The notes beneath the pieces are model-generated. The model was not told the origin of the DNA, made no database searches, and saw only the letters and a program-made list of their open reading frames with translations. Positions 14,151 to 21,062 of a stretch of DNA of 33,469 nt are shown here, piece by piece. Position 1 is the stretch's first letter; each line of letters starts with the position of its first letter. The translations under genes and the position numbers were made by a program. Origin of the DNA: Oscillospiraceae bacterium (GTDB taxonomy: Bacteria; Bacillota; Clostridia; Oscillospirales; Ruminococcaceae); assembly GCA_009784625.1 (NCBI GenBank), contig WRBI01000029.1:1-33469 (forward strand), given 5' to 3'.

Positions 14151-15074
14151 ATGCGTATAGTCGCGTTGTGTGCGGGGCAGGGCAGTCAGCAGCCGGGGAT
14201 GGGCAAGAGCCTTTTTGACGAGTATGGCGCCGCCCGTGCCGTTTATGAATGTGCCGGGGACATCCTCGGTTTTGATCTGGCAAAAATCAGCTTTGAGGGC
14301 AGTGCCGAAGAGATTACCCAAACCGCGATCTGTCAGCCGGCGCTCTTTGCCGTTTCGCTGGCCGCGTGGGAGGCCGCGCGCGACCAGCTGCCTGCGCCTG
14401 AAGCGGTGGCCGGTCATTCGGTCGGCGAGTACGCCGCCCTGTATTGCGCGGGCGCTTTCTCGATGGAGGACGGCTTTAAACTGATCGGCGCGCGGGCCAA
14501 AGTGATGGAAACCGCGGCCAGAGCAGTCCCCGGCACAATGGTTGCCGTGGCCGGGATGGAACCGGACGCAATTAAAGAAGTCTGCGCAAAACACGGGGAT
14601 GCCTGGGCGGTCAACTTTAATTTGCCCAGCCAGACCGTCATCTCGGGCAAAGTGGACGCATGTCTCGCCGCCGCCGAAGAGATGAACAGCTTGGGTGCGA
14701 AAACCACCCGCCTGAATGTGGACAGCGCGTTCCACACCCCGCTCATGCAGCCGGCGGCCGACCGATTCCGCGACCTGATCAAGGGGATTTCGTACAACGG
14801 CCTGCGCTGTGATTTTTACTCAAACACAACCGGCGGCTTGCTCGAAGTATCCGACTACACCGACTACTTTGTCAACCACATGCTTGGCCCGGTGCGCTTT
14901 GCCGAAGAGATGGCGGCCCTGGCTGCCGCCGGAATCGACACCTGCATCGAGTTTGGCGCGGGGAAGACGGCCTCTACCCTGGCCAAAAAGAACAACCGCG
15001 CGTTCGCAACTTTCAACATCGAGTGCGCGAAAACGCTGGAAAAGGCGGCCGGTTCGCTGACAGCCGCCGTATAG
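14151..15074 (+). CDS. fabD: Malonyl-CoA:ACP transacylase FabD
   Basis: FabD loads malonyl groups onto ACP for fatty-acid elongation. The 307-residue protein has the oxyanion segment CAGQGSQQPGMG, the nucleophile motif GHSVGEYAALY (Ser in GHS) and the conserved His in VDSAFHTPLM. The start is ATG 14151 behind GGGGGA; the open frame continues upstream to 14019 only through promoter sequence. It is transcribed away from the fabH group, which is unusual, since fabD commonly lies between fabH and fabG. Its promoter carries three tandem operator-like units. Confidence 0.96.
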   Translation: MRIVALCAGQGSQQPGMGKSLFDEYGAARAVYECAGDILGFDLAKISFEGSAEEITQTAICQPALFAVSLAAWEAARDQLPAPEAVAGHSVGEYAALYCAGAFSMEDGFKLIGARAKVMETAARAVPGTMVAVAGMEPDAIKEVCAKHGDAWAVNFNLPSQTVISGKVDACLAAAEEMNSLGAKTTRLNVDSAFHTPLMQPAADRFRDLIKGISYNGLRCDFYSNTTGGLLEVSDYTDYFVNHMLGPVRFAEEMAALAAAGIDTCIEFGAGKTASTLAKKNNRAFATFNIECAKTLEKAAGSLTAAV

Positions 15075-15109
15075 AAACACTAGCTTTCTCCTTATTATAC
15101 TCTCCCGCC

Positions 15110-15147
15110 GACCAAAGCCGGTTCTCGATTGGGAACCGGCTTTGGTC
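15110..15147. terminator. Hairpin between convergent fabD and btuD
   Basis: A perfect 15-bp stem, GACCAAAGCCGGTTC with GAACCGGCTTTGGTC, and an eight-base loop. There is no clear T tract on either side, but its position between two converging genes suggests a shared terminator. Confidence 0.6.
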
Positions 15148-15152
15148 TGTAA

Positions 15153-15926
15153 CTATGATGACTGCTCACATTCCCAAAACGCCGAACAGGCCCGCATATA
15201 CCCGGCCACATCCATTTTGTAAACTTCTTCGAGCAGGCCGCTCTGAATGATTTCAGAAGCGGCGCCCAACGCGCGCACCCGGCCGTCCTCCATCACCATC
15301 AGCCGCCCGCTAAAGCGAATGGCCAGGTTCAAATCGTGAAAGACGCCGGCGGCCGCCCCGCTTTTCTGACCCGCCCAGTTTTTGAGGTGATCGACCAGCT
15401 CGGTCTGATACCGCAAATCCAGATGATTGGCCGGCTCGTCCAGCAAAAGGATTCGCGGCTGCTGCGCGAGGGTTCGGGCAAGAAACACCCGTTGAAGCTG
15501 TCCGCCCGAAAGCTTGGTGATCTCGCGGTCCCGCTCATCGAGCAGGCCGACCGATTGAATGCAGTCAAGCGCGACCGCTTCATCCTTTTTTGTGGGCAGG
15601 CCGAGCAGACCGCCTTTTTTGTGCGGGTAGCGGCCCATCATCACCGTATCAAAGACGGTGTAAGAAAAATAAACGCCGGAAGACTGCCCGAGCATGGCCA
15701 GCTGTCTTGCCAGCTGACTTGCGTTCATTGTGCGGATAGGCATACCGCCGATTTCCGCCTCCCCTTTAAAAGGGAGAAGCCCGGACAAAGCCTTGAGCAG
15801 GGTGGATTTTCCACAGCCGTTTGGCCCGACAATCGAAAGGCACTCACCCGCGGCAAGATTGAATGTGACCTCATGGATTACATCTAGCCCGCCATACCCG
15901 GCGGACAGGTTGTTAACGGTTAACAC
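15153..15926 (-). CDS. Cobalamin/iron-complex ABC transporter ATP-binding protein (BtuD/FecE type)
   Basis: This is the ATPase of an iron-siderophore/cobalamin-type importer. It has Walker A VGPNGCGKST, signature LSGGQLQRV, Walker B ILLLDEP and the H-loop FHD (VFHDLNLAIRF). I place the start at GTG 15926, seven bases after GGAGG (257 residues); a GTG at 15941 would add five residues. It overlaps the 3' end of the permease gene. The cobalamin riboswitch in front of the pair points to B12 or a precursor as substrate. No substrate-binding protein gene accompanies it. Confidence 0.9.
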   Translation of the reverse strand: MLTVNNLSAGYGGLDVIHEVTFNLAAGECLSIVGPNGCGKSTLLKALSGLLPFKGEAEIGGMPIRTMNASQLARQLAMLGQSSGVYFSYTVFDTVMMGRYPHKKGGLLGLPTKKDEAVALDCIQSVGLLDERDREITKLSGGQLQRVFLARTLAQQPRILLLDEPANHLDLRYQTELVDHLKNWAGQKSGAAAGVFHDLNLAIRFSGRLMVMEDGRVRALGAASEIIQSGLLEEVYKMDVAGYMRACSAFWECEQSS

Positions 15927-16938
15927 CGGCTTTCCTCCCACTTAAATAGATGTAGACAAAGAAGGGTGCGCCGATCATGGCGGTCACCGCGCCCACCGGC
16001 AGTTCAGACGGCGAGATGACGGTTCTGGCCGCCAAATCACAGAGCACCATAAACGCGCCGCCGGTCAAAGCGGACAGCGGGATGACCAGCCGGTGGGAAG
16101 ACCCAAACACCCGCCGCACCAGATGGGGCGCGACCAGGTCGATAAACCCGATCACCCCGACAAACGGGATCGCGCTGCCGGTCAGCCCGGCCGCGGCAAT
16201 CAACAGCGACCACTTGACCCGGCCAAGGCGGACCCCCATCGTCCGCGCCTGGTCTTCCCCAAAGGTCATAATGTCCAGCTCGCGGCTTTTGCCGAGCACA
16301 AACAGGCCGATCACCAGCAAAACCGGGGTGAGGATAGCCACAGCCTGCCAGCCGCGCATGGCGAAACTGCCCATCTGCCAAAAGATCAGCCGGGCGGCGT
16401 GCTCGCGGGAAAGGGAAATCAAAAGGGTGGTCACCGCGTTCACAAACAGTGAAAAGACCATGCCGGCCAGAATGACCGTGTTGTTCTGCATCTGGCCATC
16501 CACCCGGGCGGCAAAAGCGAGGGCGAGTACGATGGTCCCCAACCCGAACATAAACCCGACCAGTGGCAGGGTCATCACCCCGGCCAGCGGGATAACAAAC
16601 CCGTAAAGGATGACAATGGCCGCGGCCAGTGAAGCCCCCGACGAGACCCCAAGTGTATAAGAGGACGCCAGCGGGTTGCGGAGTACTGACTGCATGACCG
16701 CACCGCTGACCGACAGGGCCGCGCCCACCACAAAAGCAAGCAAAACCCGCGGGAGGCGAAGTTCCCAGACGATTGAGATGTGTGCGCTGTCCAGACCGGC
16801 GGGCAAAGCGGTTCCCAGCGCGCGGTGGGATATAATCCGCAAAACGTCAGCCGGCGGGATATAAACGCTGCCCACGGCGACCCCGGCCACAACGACGGCC
16901 AACCCCAGCAGCGCGGCGAGTGCGACTTTGCCCCTCAT
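15913..16938 (-). CDS. Cobalamin/iron-complex ABC transporter permease (BtuC/FecD type)
   Basis: This is the membrane subunit of the importer, FecCD family, 341 residues. Family markers are LRLPRVLLAFVVGAALSVSGAVMQSVLRNPLASSYTLGVSSGA near the N terminus and FVGVIGFIDLVAPHLVRRVFGSSHR in the second half. The start is ATG 16938, the only one giving a normal N terminus (MRGKVALAALLGLAVVVAG). That ATG overlaps the stop of a 17-codon ORF (ATGA), and the strong ribosome site lies ahead of that small ORF, so the permease may rely on coupled translation. Substrate by riboswitch: cobalamin. Confidence 0.92.
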   Translation of the reverse strand: MRGKVALAALLGLAVVVAGVAVGSVYIPPADVLRIISHRALGTALPAGLDSAHISIVWELRLPRVLLAFVVGAALSVSGAVMQSVLRNPLASSYTLGVSSGASLAAAIVILYGFVIPLAGVMTLPLVGFMFGLGTIVLALAFAARVDGQMQNNTVILAGMVFSLFVNAVTTLLISLSREHAARLIFWQMGSFAMRGWQAVAILTPVLLVIGLFVLGKSRELDIMTFGEDQARTMGVRLGRVKWSLLIAAAGLTGSAIPFVGVIGFIDLVAPHLVRRVFGSSHRLVIPLSALTGGAFMVLCDLAARTVISPSELPVGAVTAMIGAPFFVYIYLSGRKAGVNR

Positions 16939-16988
16939 CCAACAAGCGCGGCCGCAGCGCCGGACAGGGCAAGCTGGGCGTATTTCAT
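16935..16988 (-). CDS. 17-codon ORF coupled to the permease gene
   Basis: ATG 16988 lies nine bases after AAGGAG and encodes MKYAQLALSGAAAALVG, then TGA overlapping the permease ATG. The peptide resembles the first part of a signal peptide. It could be the remnant of a lost binding-protein gene, which normally comes first in such operons, or a small coupling leader. No family is recognised; whether the peptide is made is unknown. Confidence 0.5.
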   Translation of the reverse strand: MKYAQLALSGAAAALVG

Positions 16989-17012
16989 GGATCACTTCTC
17001 CTTTATGGCGGC

Positions 17013-17050
17013 AAAAAAATCCCACCTGCTTGCGAAACCGCCGCGGGTGG
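17013..17050 (-). terminator. Terminator of the cobalamin riboswitch
   Basis: Minus strand: CCACC-C-GC (17050-17043) pairs with GC-A-GGTGG (17029-17022), with an inner GCG-GTTT-CGC stem, followed by GATTTTTTT. It sits between the aptamer and the permease ribosome site. Confidence 0.78.
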
Positions 17051-17322
17051 AATTGTCACGCAATCACAGTGCAAGCCGGCCATGTCCGGTGTGCACTCGC
17101 TGACCATACCAATCCATACCCTGTGGAATCGCTACGGCGGCGGCCGTTAGCCGCGCGAACAGGGCAAGGTTTTCCGGCTCAGACCGAATCGCGAACCGCT
17201 TCGCCTTCTCGGAATATTATCCAATGGCTTTCCGCTTGGCGGAAGTGAAGCGGCCCTCGGTCAATACGGCAGCAGGACTGCTCGAGACTTTCACTCGATT
17301 CCCTTGTACCCGGTTCAATATT
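17051..17322 (-). promoter_or_regulatory. Cobalamin riboswitch
   Basis: The minus strand carries the conserved core: AAGGGAATCGAGTGAAAGTC, then GAGCAGTCCTGCTGCCGTA (the GCnGnCCCGCnACTGT-like box), and later GAGCCGGAAAACCTTGCC (the B12-box counterpart of GCCAGGAnACCTGCC), ending near 17163. The part from about 17150 to 17051 is the linker and expression platform ahead of the terminator. B12 binding is expected to reduce expression of the transporter. The exact 3' limit of the aptamer is uncertain. Confidence 0.88.
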
Positions 17323-17330
17323 AGAATTTT

Positions 17331-17359
17331 ATTGTAACACAGCTTGGCTGGCGGCGCAA
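17331..17359 (-). promoter_or_regulatory. Candidate promoter for the riboswitch-btuCD transcript
   Basis: Minus strand: TTGCGC (17354-17359), 17 bases, TACAAT (17331-17336). The start would be near 17324, right at the aptamer. Confidence 0.55.
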
Positions 17360-17398
17360 GAGCCGGGGTTTCCGCGAAAAGTCCCGGACAAAAAAATC

Positions 17399-17427
17399 TT
17401 GACAAGATTTGTAACTTGTGGTACAAT
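17399..17427 (+). promoter_or_regulatory. pyrBI promoter
   Basis: TTGACA (17399-17404), 17 bases, TACAAT (17422-17427). Transcription should begin near 17434, about 160 bases ahead of pyrB. Confidence 0.82.
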
Positions 17428-17453
17428 CTCGAAAACGCAGTTGAAAGTGGGGG

Positions 17454-17513
17454 ATGTCAGGTGTTCTTGCATTTGTGCGCCAAGCCAAAAGGGCCGGAAC
17501 TCTTGCCCTCTGA
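17454..17513 (+). CDS. Possible pyrBI leader peptide
   Basis: A 19-codon ORF encoding MSGVLAFVRQAKRAGTLAL lies between the pyrB promoter and the leader terminator. Its stop is directly followed by a T-rich tract (TTTTGTTTTTGTTATTTGA). This resembles the arrangement of the enterobacterial pyrBI attenuator. The ribosome site is poor (GTGGGGG touches the ATG), so translation is doubtful. Confidence 0.35.
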   Translation: MSGVLAFVRQAKRAGTLAL

Positions 17514-17531
17514 TTTTGTTTTTGTTATTTG

Positions 17532-17560
17532 ATCTCCTTATTTTTTAAGGAGATTTTTTT
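17532..17560 (+). terminator. Attenuator-like terminator in the pyrB leader
   Basis: ATCTCCTTA (17532-17540) and TAAGGAGAT (17546-17554) form a 9-bp stem with a TTTTT loop, followed by TTTTTT. It lies after the promoter and ahead of the pyrB ribosome site. No PyrR-binding loop was recognised in the leader. Confidence 0.8.
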
Positions 17561-17594
17561 ATGCGATTTTTAAAGCAGGAAAGGGGATAGATGT

Positions 17595-18539
17595 ATGGAA
17601 CTCAAAGGCAGGAGCCTGATCGAGCCGCTGGATTTCAGTCCGGAGGAGATGGACATGCTGTTTGACCTGGCCGGGCAGATCATCCAAAACCCGGATGACT
17701 ACGCGGACGCCTGCAAAGGCAAACTGCTGGCCACCCTTTTTTATGAACCGAGTACCCGCACTCGGTTTTCATTTGAGGCGGCCATGCTCAGGCTGGGCGG
17801 CCAGATCATCGGGTTCTCAGAGCCGGGCTCAAGTTCAGTGTCCAAAGGCGAGAGCATCGCGGACACCATCCGAACGGTCGAGTGTTACGCCGACCTGGCA
17901 GTCATCCGCCACCCAAAGGAGGGTTCGGCCACCGTGGCCGCCCGCAATGTCGAAATGCCGGTCATCAACGCGGGGGACGGCGGCCACCACCACCCCACCC
18001 AGACACTCACCGACCTGCTGACCATCCGGCTGGAAAAAGGCGGGTTTGAGAACTTGACCGTCGGTTTTTGCGGCGACTTAAAATTCGGCCGCACCGTCCA
18101 CTCGTTTATCCGCGCGCTCCTGCGCTACAAGGGCGTTAAGATCATTCTCGTCTCGCCGGACGAATTGCGGGTACCCGAATATGTCCGCGCGGATATGGTC
18201 AGCGCGGGGATGGAATTTGTCGAGACAACAAATATCCAGGAAGTCATGCCCGGCTTGGATGTCCTCTATGTCACAAGGGTTCAGCGCGAGCGCTTCTTTA
18301 ACGAAGAGGATTACATCCGGCTCAAAGACAGCTATATCATTGACCTTGCAAAAATCAAAAACGCGAAGAAAGAGCTTATGATCCTGCACCCGCTGCCCAG
18401 GGTGAATGAGATTTCCCCCGAAGTAGACGCCGACCCCCGCGCCTTTTATTTCAAACAGGCAAAGAATGGGATGTTCGTGCGAATGGCGCTGATTATGGCT
18501 TTACTGGGTGTTACAAAGGAGGGTGAATCATGCAAATAG
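17595..18539 (+). CDS. pyrB: Aspartate carbamoyltransferase catalytic subunit
   Basis: PyrB joins carbamoyl phosphate and aspartate, the first committed step of pyrimidine synthesis. The 314-residue protein has the phosphate-binding motif [13 protein letters not shown], the SVSKGES loop, [15 protein letters not shown] and [11 protein letters not shown], all in order. The start is ATG 17595, eight bases after AAGGGG; an out-of-frame ATG lies four bases before. The gene overlaps pyrI by ten bases, and the presence of a regulatory subunit gene indicates an allosteric, E. coli-type enzyme. Expression is probably controlled at the leader terminator upstream. Confidence 0.97.
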   Translation: MELKGRSLIEPLDFSPEEMDMLFDLAGQIIQNPDDYADACKGKLLATLFYEPSTRTRFSFEAAMLRLGGQIIGFSEPGSSSVSKGESIADTIRTVECYADLAVIRHPKEGSATVAARNVEMPVINAGDGGHHHPTQTLTDLLTIRLEKGGFENLTVGFCGDLKFGRTVHSFIRALLRYKGVKIILVSPDELRVPEYVRADMVSAGMEFVETTNIQEVMPGLDVLYVTRVQRERFFNEEDYIRLKDSYIIDLAKIKNAKKELMILHPLPRVNEISPEVDADPRAFYFKQAKNGMFVRMALIMALLGVTKEGESCK

Positions 18540-18958
18540 ACAGCATTGACAGCGGAATCGTCATCGATCACATCCGGGCGGGGTTTGGGCTGAAAGTGGT
18601 CGATTATTTGAACATTGATACCGACAACCAGACCGTGGCCGTCATCATGAACGCGGCCAGCAAAAAACTGGGCCGCAAAGACATTGTAAAACTCGAAAAC
18701 GTCACCGACCTGGACATTGACGTCAAGGCGCTGGGTCTGATCGCACCCGGCGCAACAGTGAGTGTCATTCAAAACCACCAAAAGATCAGCAAGACCCACC
18801 ATGACCTCCCCAAGCGGGTTAAAAACATCGTCAAGTGTAAAAACCCGCGGTGTGTCACATCCATTGAAGCGGTGCCGCACATCTTCCATAAAGTCAACGA
18901 CAGCGGGATGTACCGCTGTGAATACTGCGACCATATCCTGAGGCCGAATGAGCTGTAG
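18530..18958 (+). CDS. pyrI: Aspartate carbamoyltransferase regulatory subunit
   Basis: PyrI binds nucleotides and confers feedback control on the PyrB trimers. The 142-residue protein has the nucleotide-binding N-terminal part ([19 protein letters not shown]) and a C-terminal zinc domain with four cysteines, CKNPRC and CEYC. The start overlaps the end of pyrB and has AAGGAGG upstream, within pyrB. Right after its stop begins the heptamer array of the long repeat, so the pyr transcript probably runs into that element. Confidence 0.97.
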   Translation: MQIDSIDSGIVIDHIRAGFGLKVVDYLNIDTDNQTVAVIMNAASKKLGRKDIVKLENVTDLDIDVKALGLIAPGATVSVIQNHQKISKTHHDLPKRVKNIVKCKNPRCVTSIEAVPHIFHKVNDSGMYRCEYCDHILRPNEL

Positions 18959-18959
18959 T

Positions 18960-19433
18960 CAGTTGACAGTTGACAATGGACAGTTGACAGTGACGGTATC
19001 GCTTCGCGATGAATTAAAAAAGAACAAAACCCCGCGCGAAGCGCAAGCAACGGCAAAGCCGGACCGATGCCTCACCCACCACCAAAGGGCAATCCCGCGA
19101 GAGCGGGCAGCCCGGACTCTATAGACTTGCGACGTTACGCGACCGGTACGAAGTACCGCGCGCGACCTACCGGGTGAGACTTTGCGTAACGAATCTCATC
19201 GGGGGGTGCGGGGGGATTCTCAAGGGGGTGCCTGCTGGGGGCGTGCCCCCTGCACCCCCTTGAGTGCCTTTTTTCTGGTTACTCTTTTTGGGCAAGCAAA
19301 AAGAGTAACTCGGGGGCTTGGGGGCGAAGCGCCCCATTCTTATTCCATCGGAGATTCCGATAAGTCCTTAATGCCCGAAAGGCAAGGATATCGAAAATCC
19401 CGATAAAATCCCTTAAGTCTGAAAGGCAAGGAT
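18960..19433. repeat. Long composite repeat, complete copy A
   Basis: In order: TTGACAGTTGACAATGGACA-type heptamers and the hairpin ATCGC-TTC-GCGAT as in the short repeats; GCGC-GAA-GCGC (19034-19044); CCCGC-GAGA-GCGGG (19094-19107); CGGTAC-GAA-GTACCG (19144-19158); GGTGAGA with TCTCATC (19173-19200); a 13-bp stem CTCAAGGGGGTGC with its complement (19219-19264) enclosing GGGGGC-GT-GCCCCC; a 12-bp stem GTTACTCTTTTT with its complement (19278-19309); then two 43-44 bp tandem units (19346-19433). Compared with copies B and C, several stems differ by paired changes. Read on the minus strand, the left part ends with GCGCTTCGCGC and a T-rich tract. I see no convincing gene in it. Confidence 0.9.
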
Positions 19434-19448
19434 GTCCAACCAGTAAAC

Positions 19449-19489
19449 CAAAAACCAACCAGCCCCGATCCAAACCGCGGATTGGGGCT
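19449..19489 (-). terminator. Probable terminator of the gcv-lpd operon
   Basis: Minus strand: AGCCCCAATCC pairs with GGATCGGGGCT, one mismatch, followed by GGTTGGTTTTTGG. It is placed just after the lpd stop, but the T tract is imperfect. Confidence 0.62.
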
Positions 19490-19504
19490 GTAGCTGTAAA
19501 TGCA

Positions 19505-20950
19505 TTAATGCCGCGGCATATCCTCTCCCCGCCGGCTGCGCGCCGACTTCTGCGGAGCAATGTGAATCGCCCGCCCAAAAAAGTTCTCAACCGCCTCGCC
19601 AATCCCCTCACTAAAGCTGGGGTGCGGATGAATGAGATGTGCAAGCTGAGAAGCGGTAGCCCCGGTGACAATGGCCGCCGTAAGCTCACCGATCAGGTCG
19701 GTAGCCCGCCCGCACATCAGCTGCGCGCCCAACAGCATCTCGGTTTGCTCATCAAACACAAGCTTAACAAAACCGCGGTCCAGCCCCTCAAGCATACTCT
19801 TGCTGTGACTGGACATGACGTACTTGCTGGTCTTGACCGAATAGCCCTTTTTCTTAGCCGCGTCAGCCGAAAGGCCGACCGAGGCGATCTCCGGCTCAGT
19901 ATAAATACAGCTGGGAATGAGCGAAAGGTCAATGCCCGATTGCTTGCCCGCCATCATACAGACGGCGCTGACCGCCTGGGCATGGGCTACGTGTGCCAGC
20001 TGTGGGGTTCCGCTCACACAGTCGCCGATCGCGTAAACACCGGGGATATTGGTCCGAAACTGCTCATCAACCAGAATCCCACGGTTGGTTTTGAGTTCCA
20101 TCCCCTCCCGCATAATCCCCTCAAGATAAGGCAGGCGGCCGATGGCCAACAACACGGTGTCCACCTCAATGATGCCGTCCCCTGTCTTTTGGGAATAACC
20201 CTCAACGGCCAGCAGATCACCGGCCTGTGTGATCTCTTTGACCACCGTGCCGGTGTGAACGGTTGCCCCGCGCTTTTCAAGCAGCATGGCGATCGAGCGG
20301 CCAATCTCAACGTCCAGCAGAGGGAGCAGCCGGTCGGCCGCCTCGATGACGGTCACCCGAACCCCCAAACTCGCGTAGATGGACGCGACCTCTACCCCGA
20401 TCACCCCGCCGCCGATGATGAGCAGATGTTTGATCTCCCGCGGTGTACCCTCAAGCAGAGCGTCACTTGTGATGACGCCGGGCAGGTCAATCCCGGGGAT
20501 GGGCGGAATCATGGGCACCGCCCCGACAGCCAGCAAAATCCGCGCGCCCTCCAGCACCTGTTCGCCCTCATTCGAAGTCACCTTGACTTTTCCGGGGGCA
20601 GGGATGCTGCCTTTGCCGACGAATACATCCACCCCGTTGGCCTTGAGCAGACCGGCAACACCATCCCGCAATTTACCGACCACTTCGTCCTTTTGGGCAT
20701 GGATTTTTGCCATGTCATAACCCACATCGTTTGCAATAATCCCCATCTCATCCGCATTGAGCATAGCGCGGTAAAGATTGGCCATATGCAAAATCGACTT
20801 GGTTGGGATACAGCCCCGGTTCAGGCAGGTGCCGCCCAGTCCGCGCGCGTCTACCAAAGCGACTTTAAATCCCTCTTGTGCGCCGCGAATGGCCGAAACA
20901 TACCCGCCCGGGCCGCCGCCGATGACGATCAGATCATACTTTGATGCCAA
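19505..20950 (-). CDS. lpdA: Dihydrolipoyl dehydrogenase (L-protein of glycine cleavage)
   Basis: This flavoprotein reoxidises the lipoyl arm of GcvH and makes NADH. The 481-residue protein has the FAD motif IGGGPGGYVSAIRGAQ, the redox disulfide in GGTCLNRGCIPTKS, the NAD motif IGGGVIGVEVASIYASLG, AIGDC and the C-terminal dimer motif HPHPSFSEGIGEAV. The start is TTG 20950 with AGGAGG seven bases upstream. The frame remains open further upstream only through repeat R6. The position right after gcvPB shows it serves glycine cleavage. There is no lipoyl domain fused to its N terminus. Confidence 0.96.
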   Translation of the reverse strand: MASKYDLIVIGGGPGGYVSAIRGAQEGFKVALVDARGLGGTCLNRGCIPTKSILHMANLYRAMLNADEMGIIANDVGYDMAKIHAQKDEVVGKLRDGVAGLLKANGVDVFVGKGSIPAPGKVKVTSNEGEQVLEGARILLAVGAVPMIPPIPGIDLPGVITSDALLEGTPREIKHLLIIGGGVIGVEVASIYASLGVRVTVIEAADRLLPLLDVEIGRSIAMLLEKRGATVHTGTVVKEITQAGDLLAVEGYSQKTGDGIIEVDTVLLAIGRLPYLEGIMREGMELKTNRGILVDEQFRTNIPGVYAIGDCVSGTPQLAHVAHAQAVSAVCMMAGKQSGIDLSLIPSCIYTEPEIASVGLSADAAKKKGYSVKTSKYVMSSHSKSMLEGLDRGFVKLVFDEQTEMLLGAQLMCGRATDLIGELTAAIVTGATASQLAHLIHPHPSFSEGIGEAVENFFGRAIHIAPQKSARSRRGEDMPRH

Positions 20951-20975
20951 AATTTCGCCTCCTGACCAGATATAT

Positions 20976-21062
20976 AGTTGAAAGTTGATAGTATATGTAT
21001 CGCTGCGCGATGTATTAAAAATCATGTCGCGAAGCGACACCATAACTGTCAACTGTCAACTG
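20976..21062. repeat. Short heptamer-hairpin repeat R6 (between gcvPB and lpd)
   Basis: AGTTGAAAGTTGATAG heptamers, the hairpin ATCGCTGCGCGAT, an A/T spacer, the arm GTCGCGAAGCGAC and the inverted end CTGTCAACTGTCAACTGA. The last GcvPB codons (Ser-Val-Asp-Ser) and its stop lie inside this inverted end. Confidence 0.88.

Noticed and set aside
19182-19406. Plus-strand 74-codon ORF across the hairpins of repeat copy A
   Set aside because: It runs straight through covarying stems, has no ribosome site, and copy B does not keep the same start and frame.
20951-21052. N-terminal extension of dihydrolipoyl dehydrogenase
   Set aside because: It is read from repeat R6; TTG 20950 has AGGAGG at good spacing and matches the family start.
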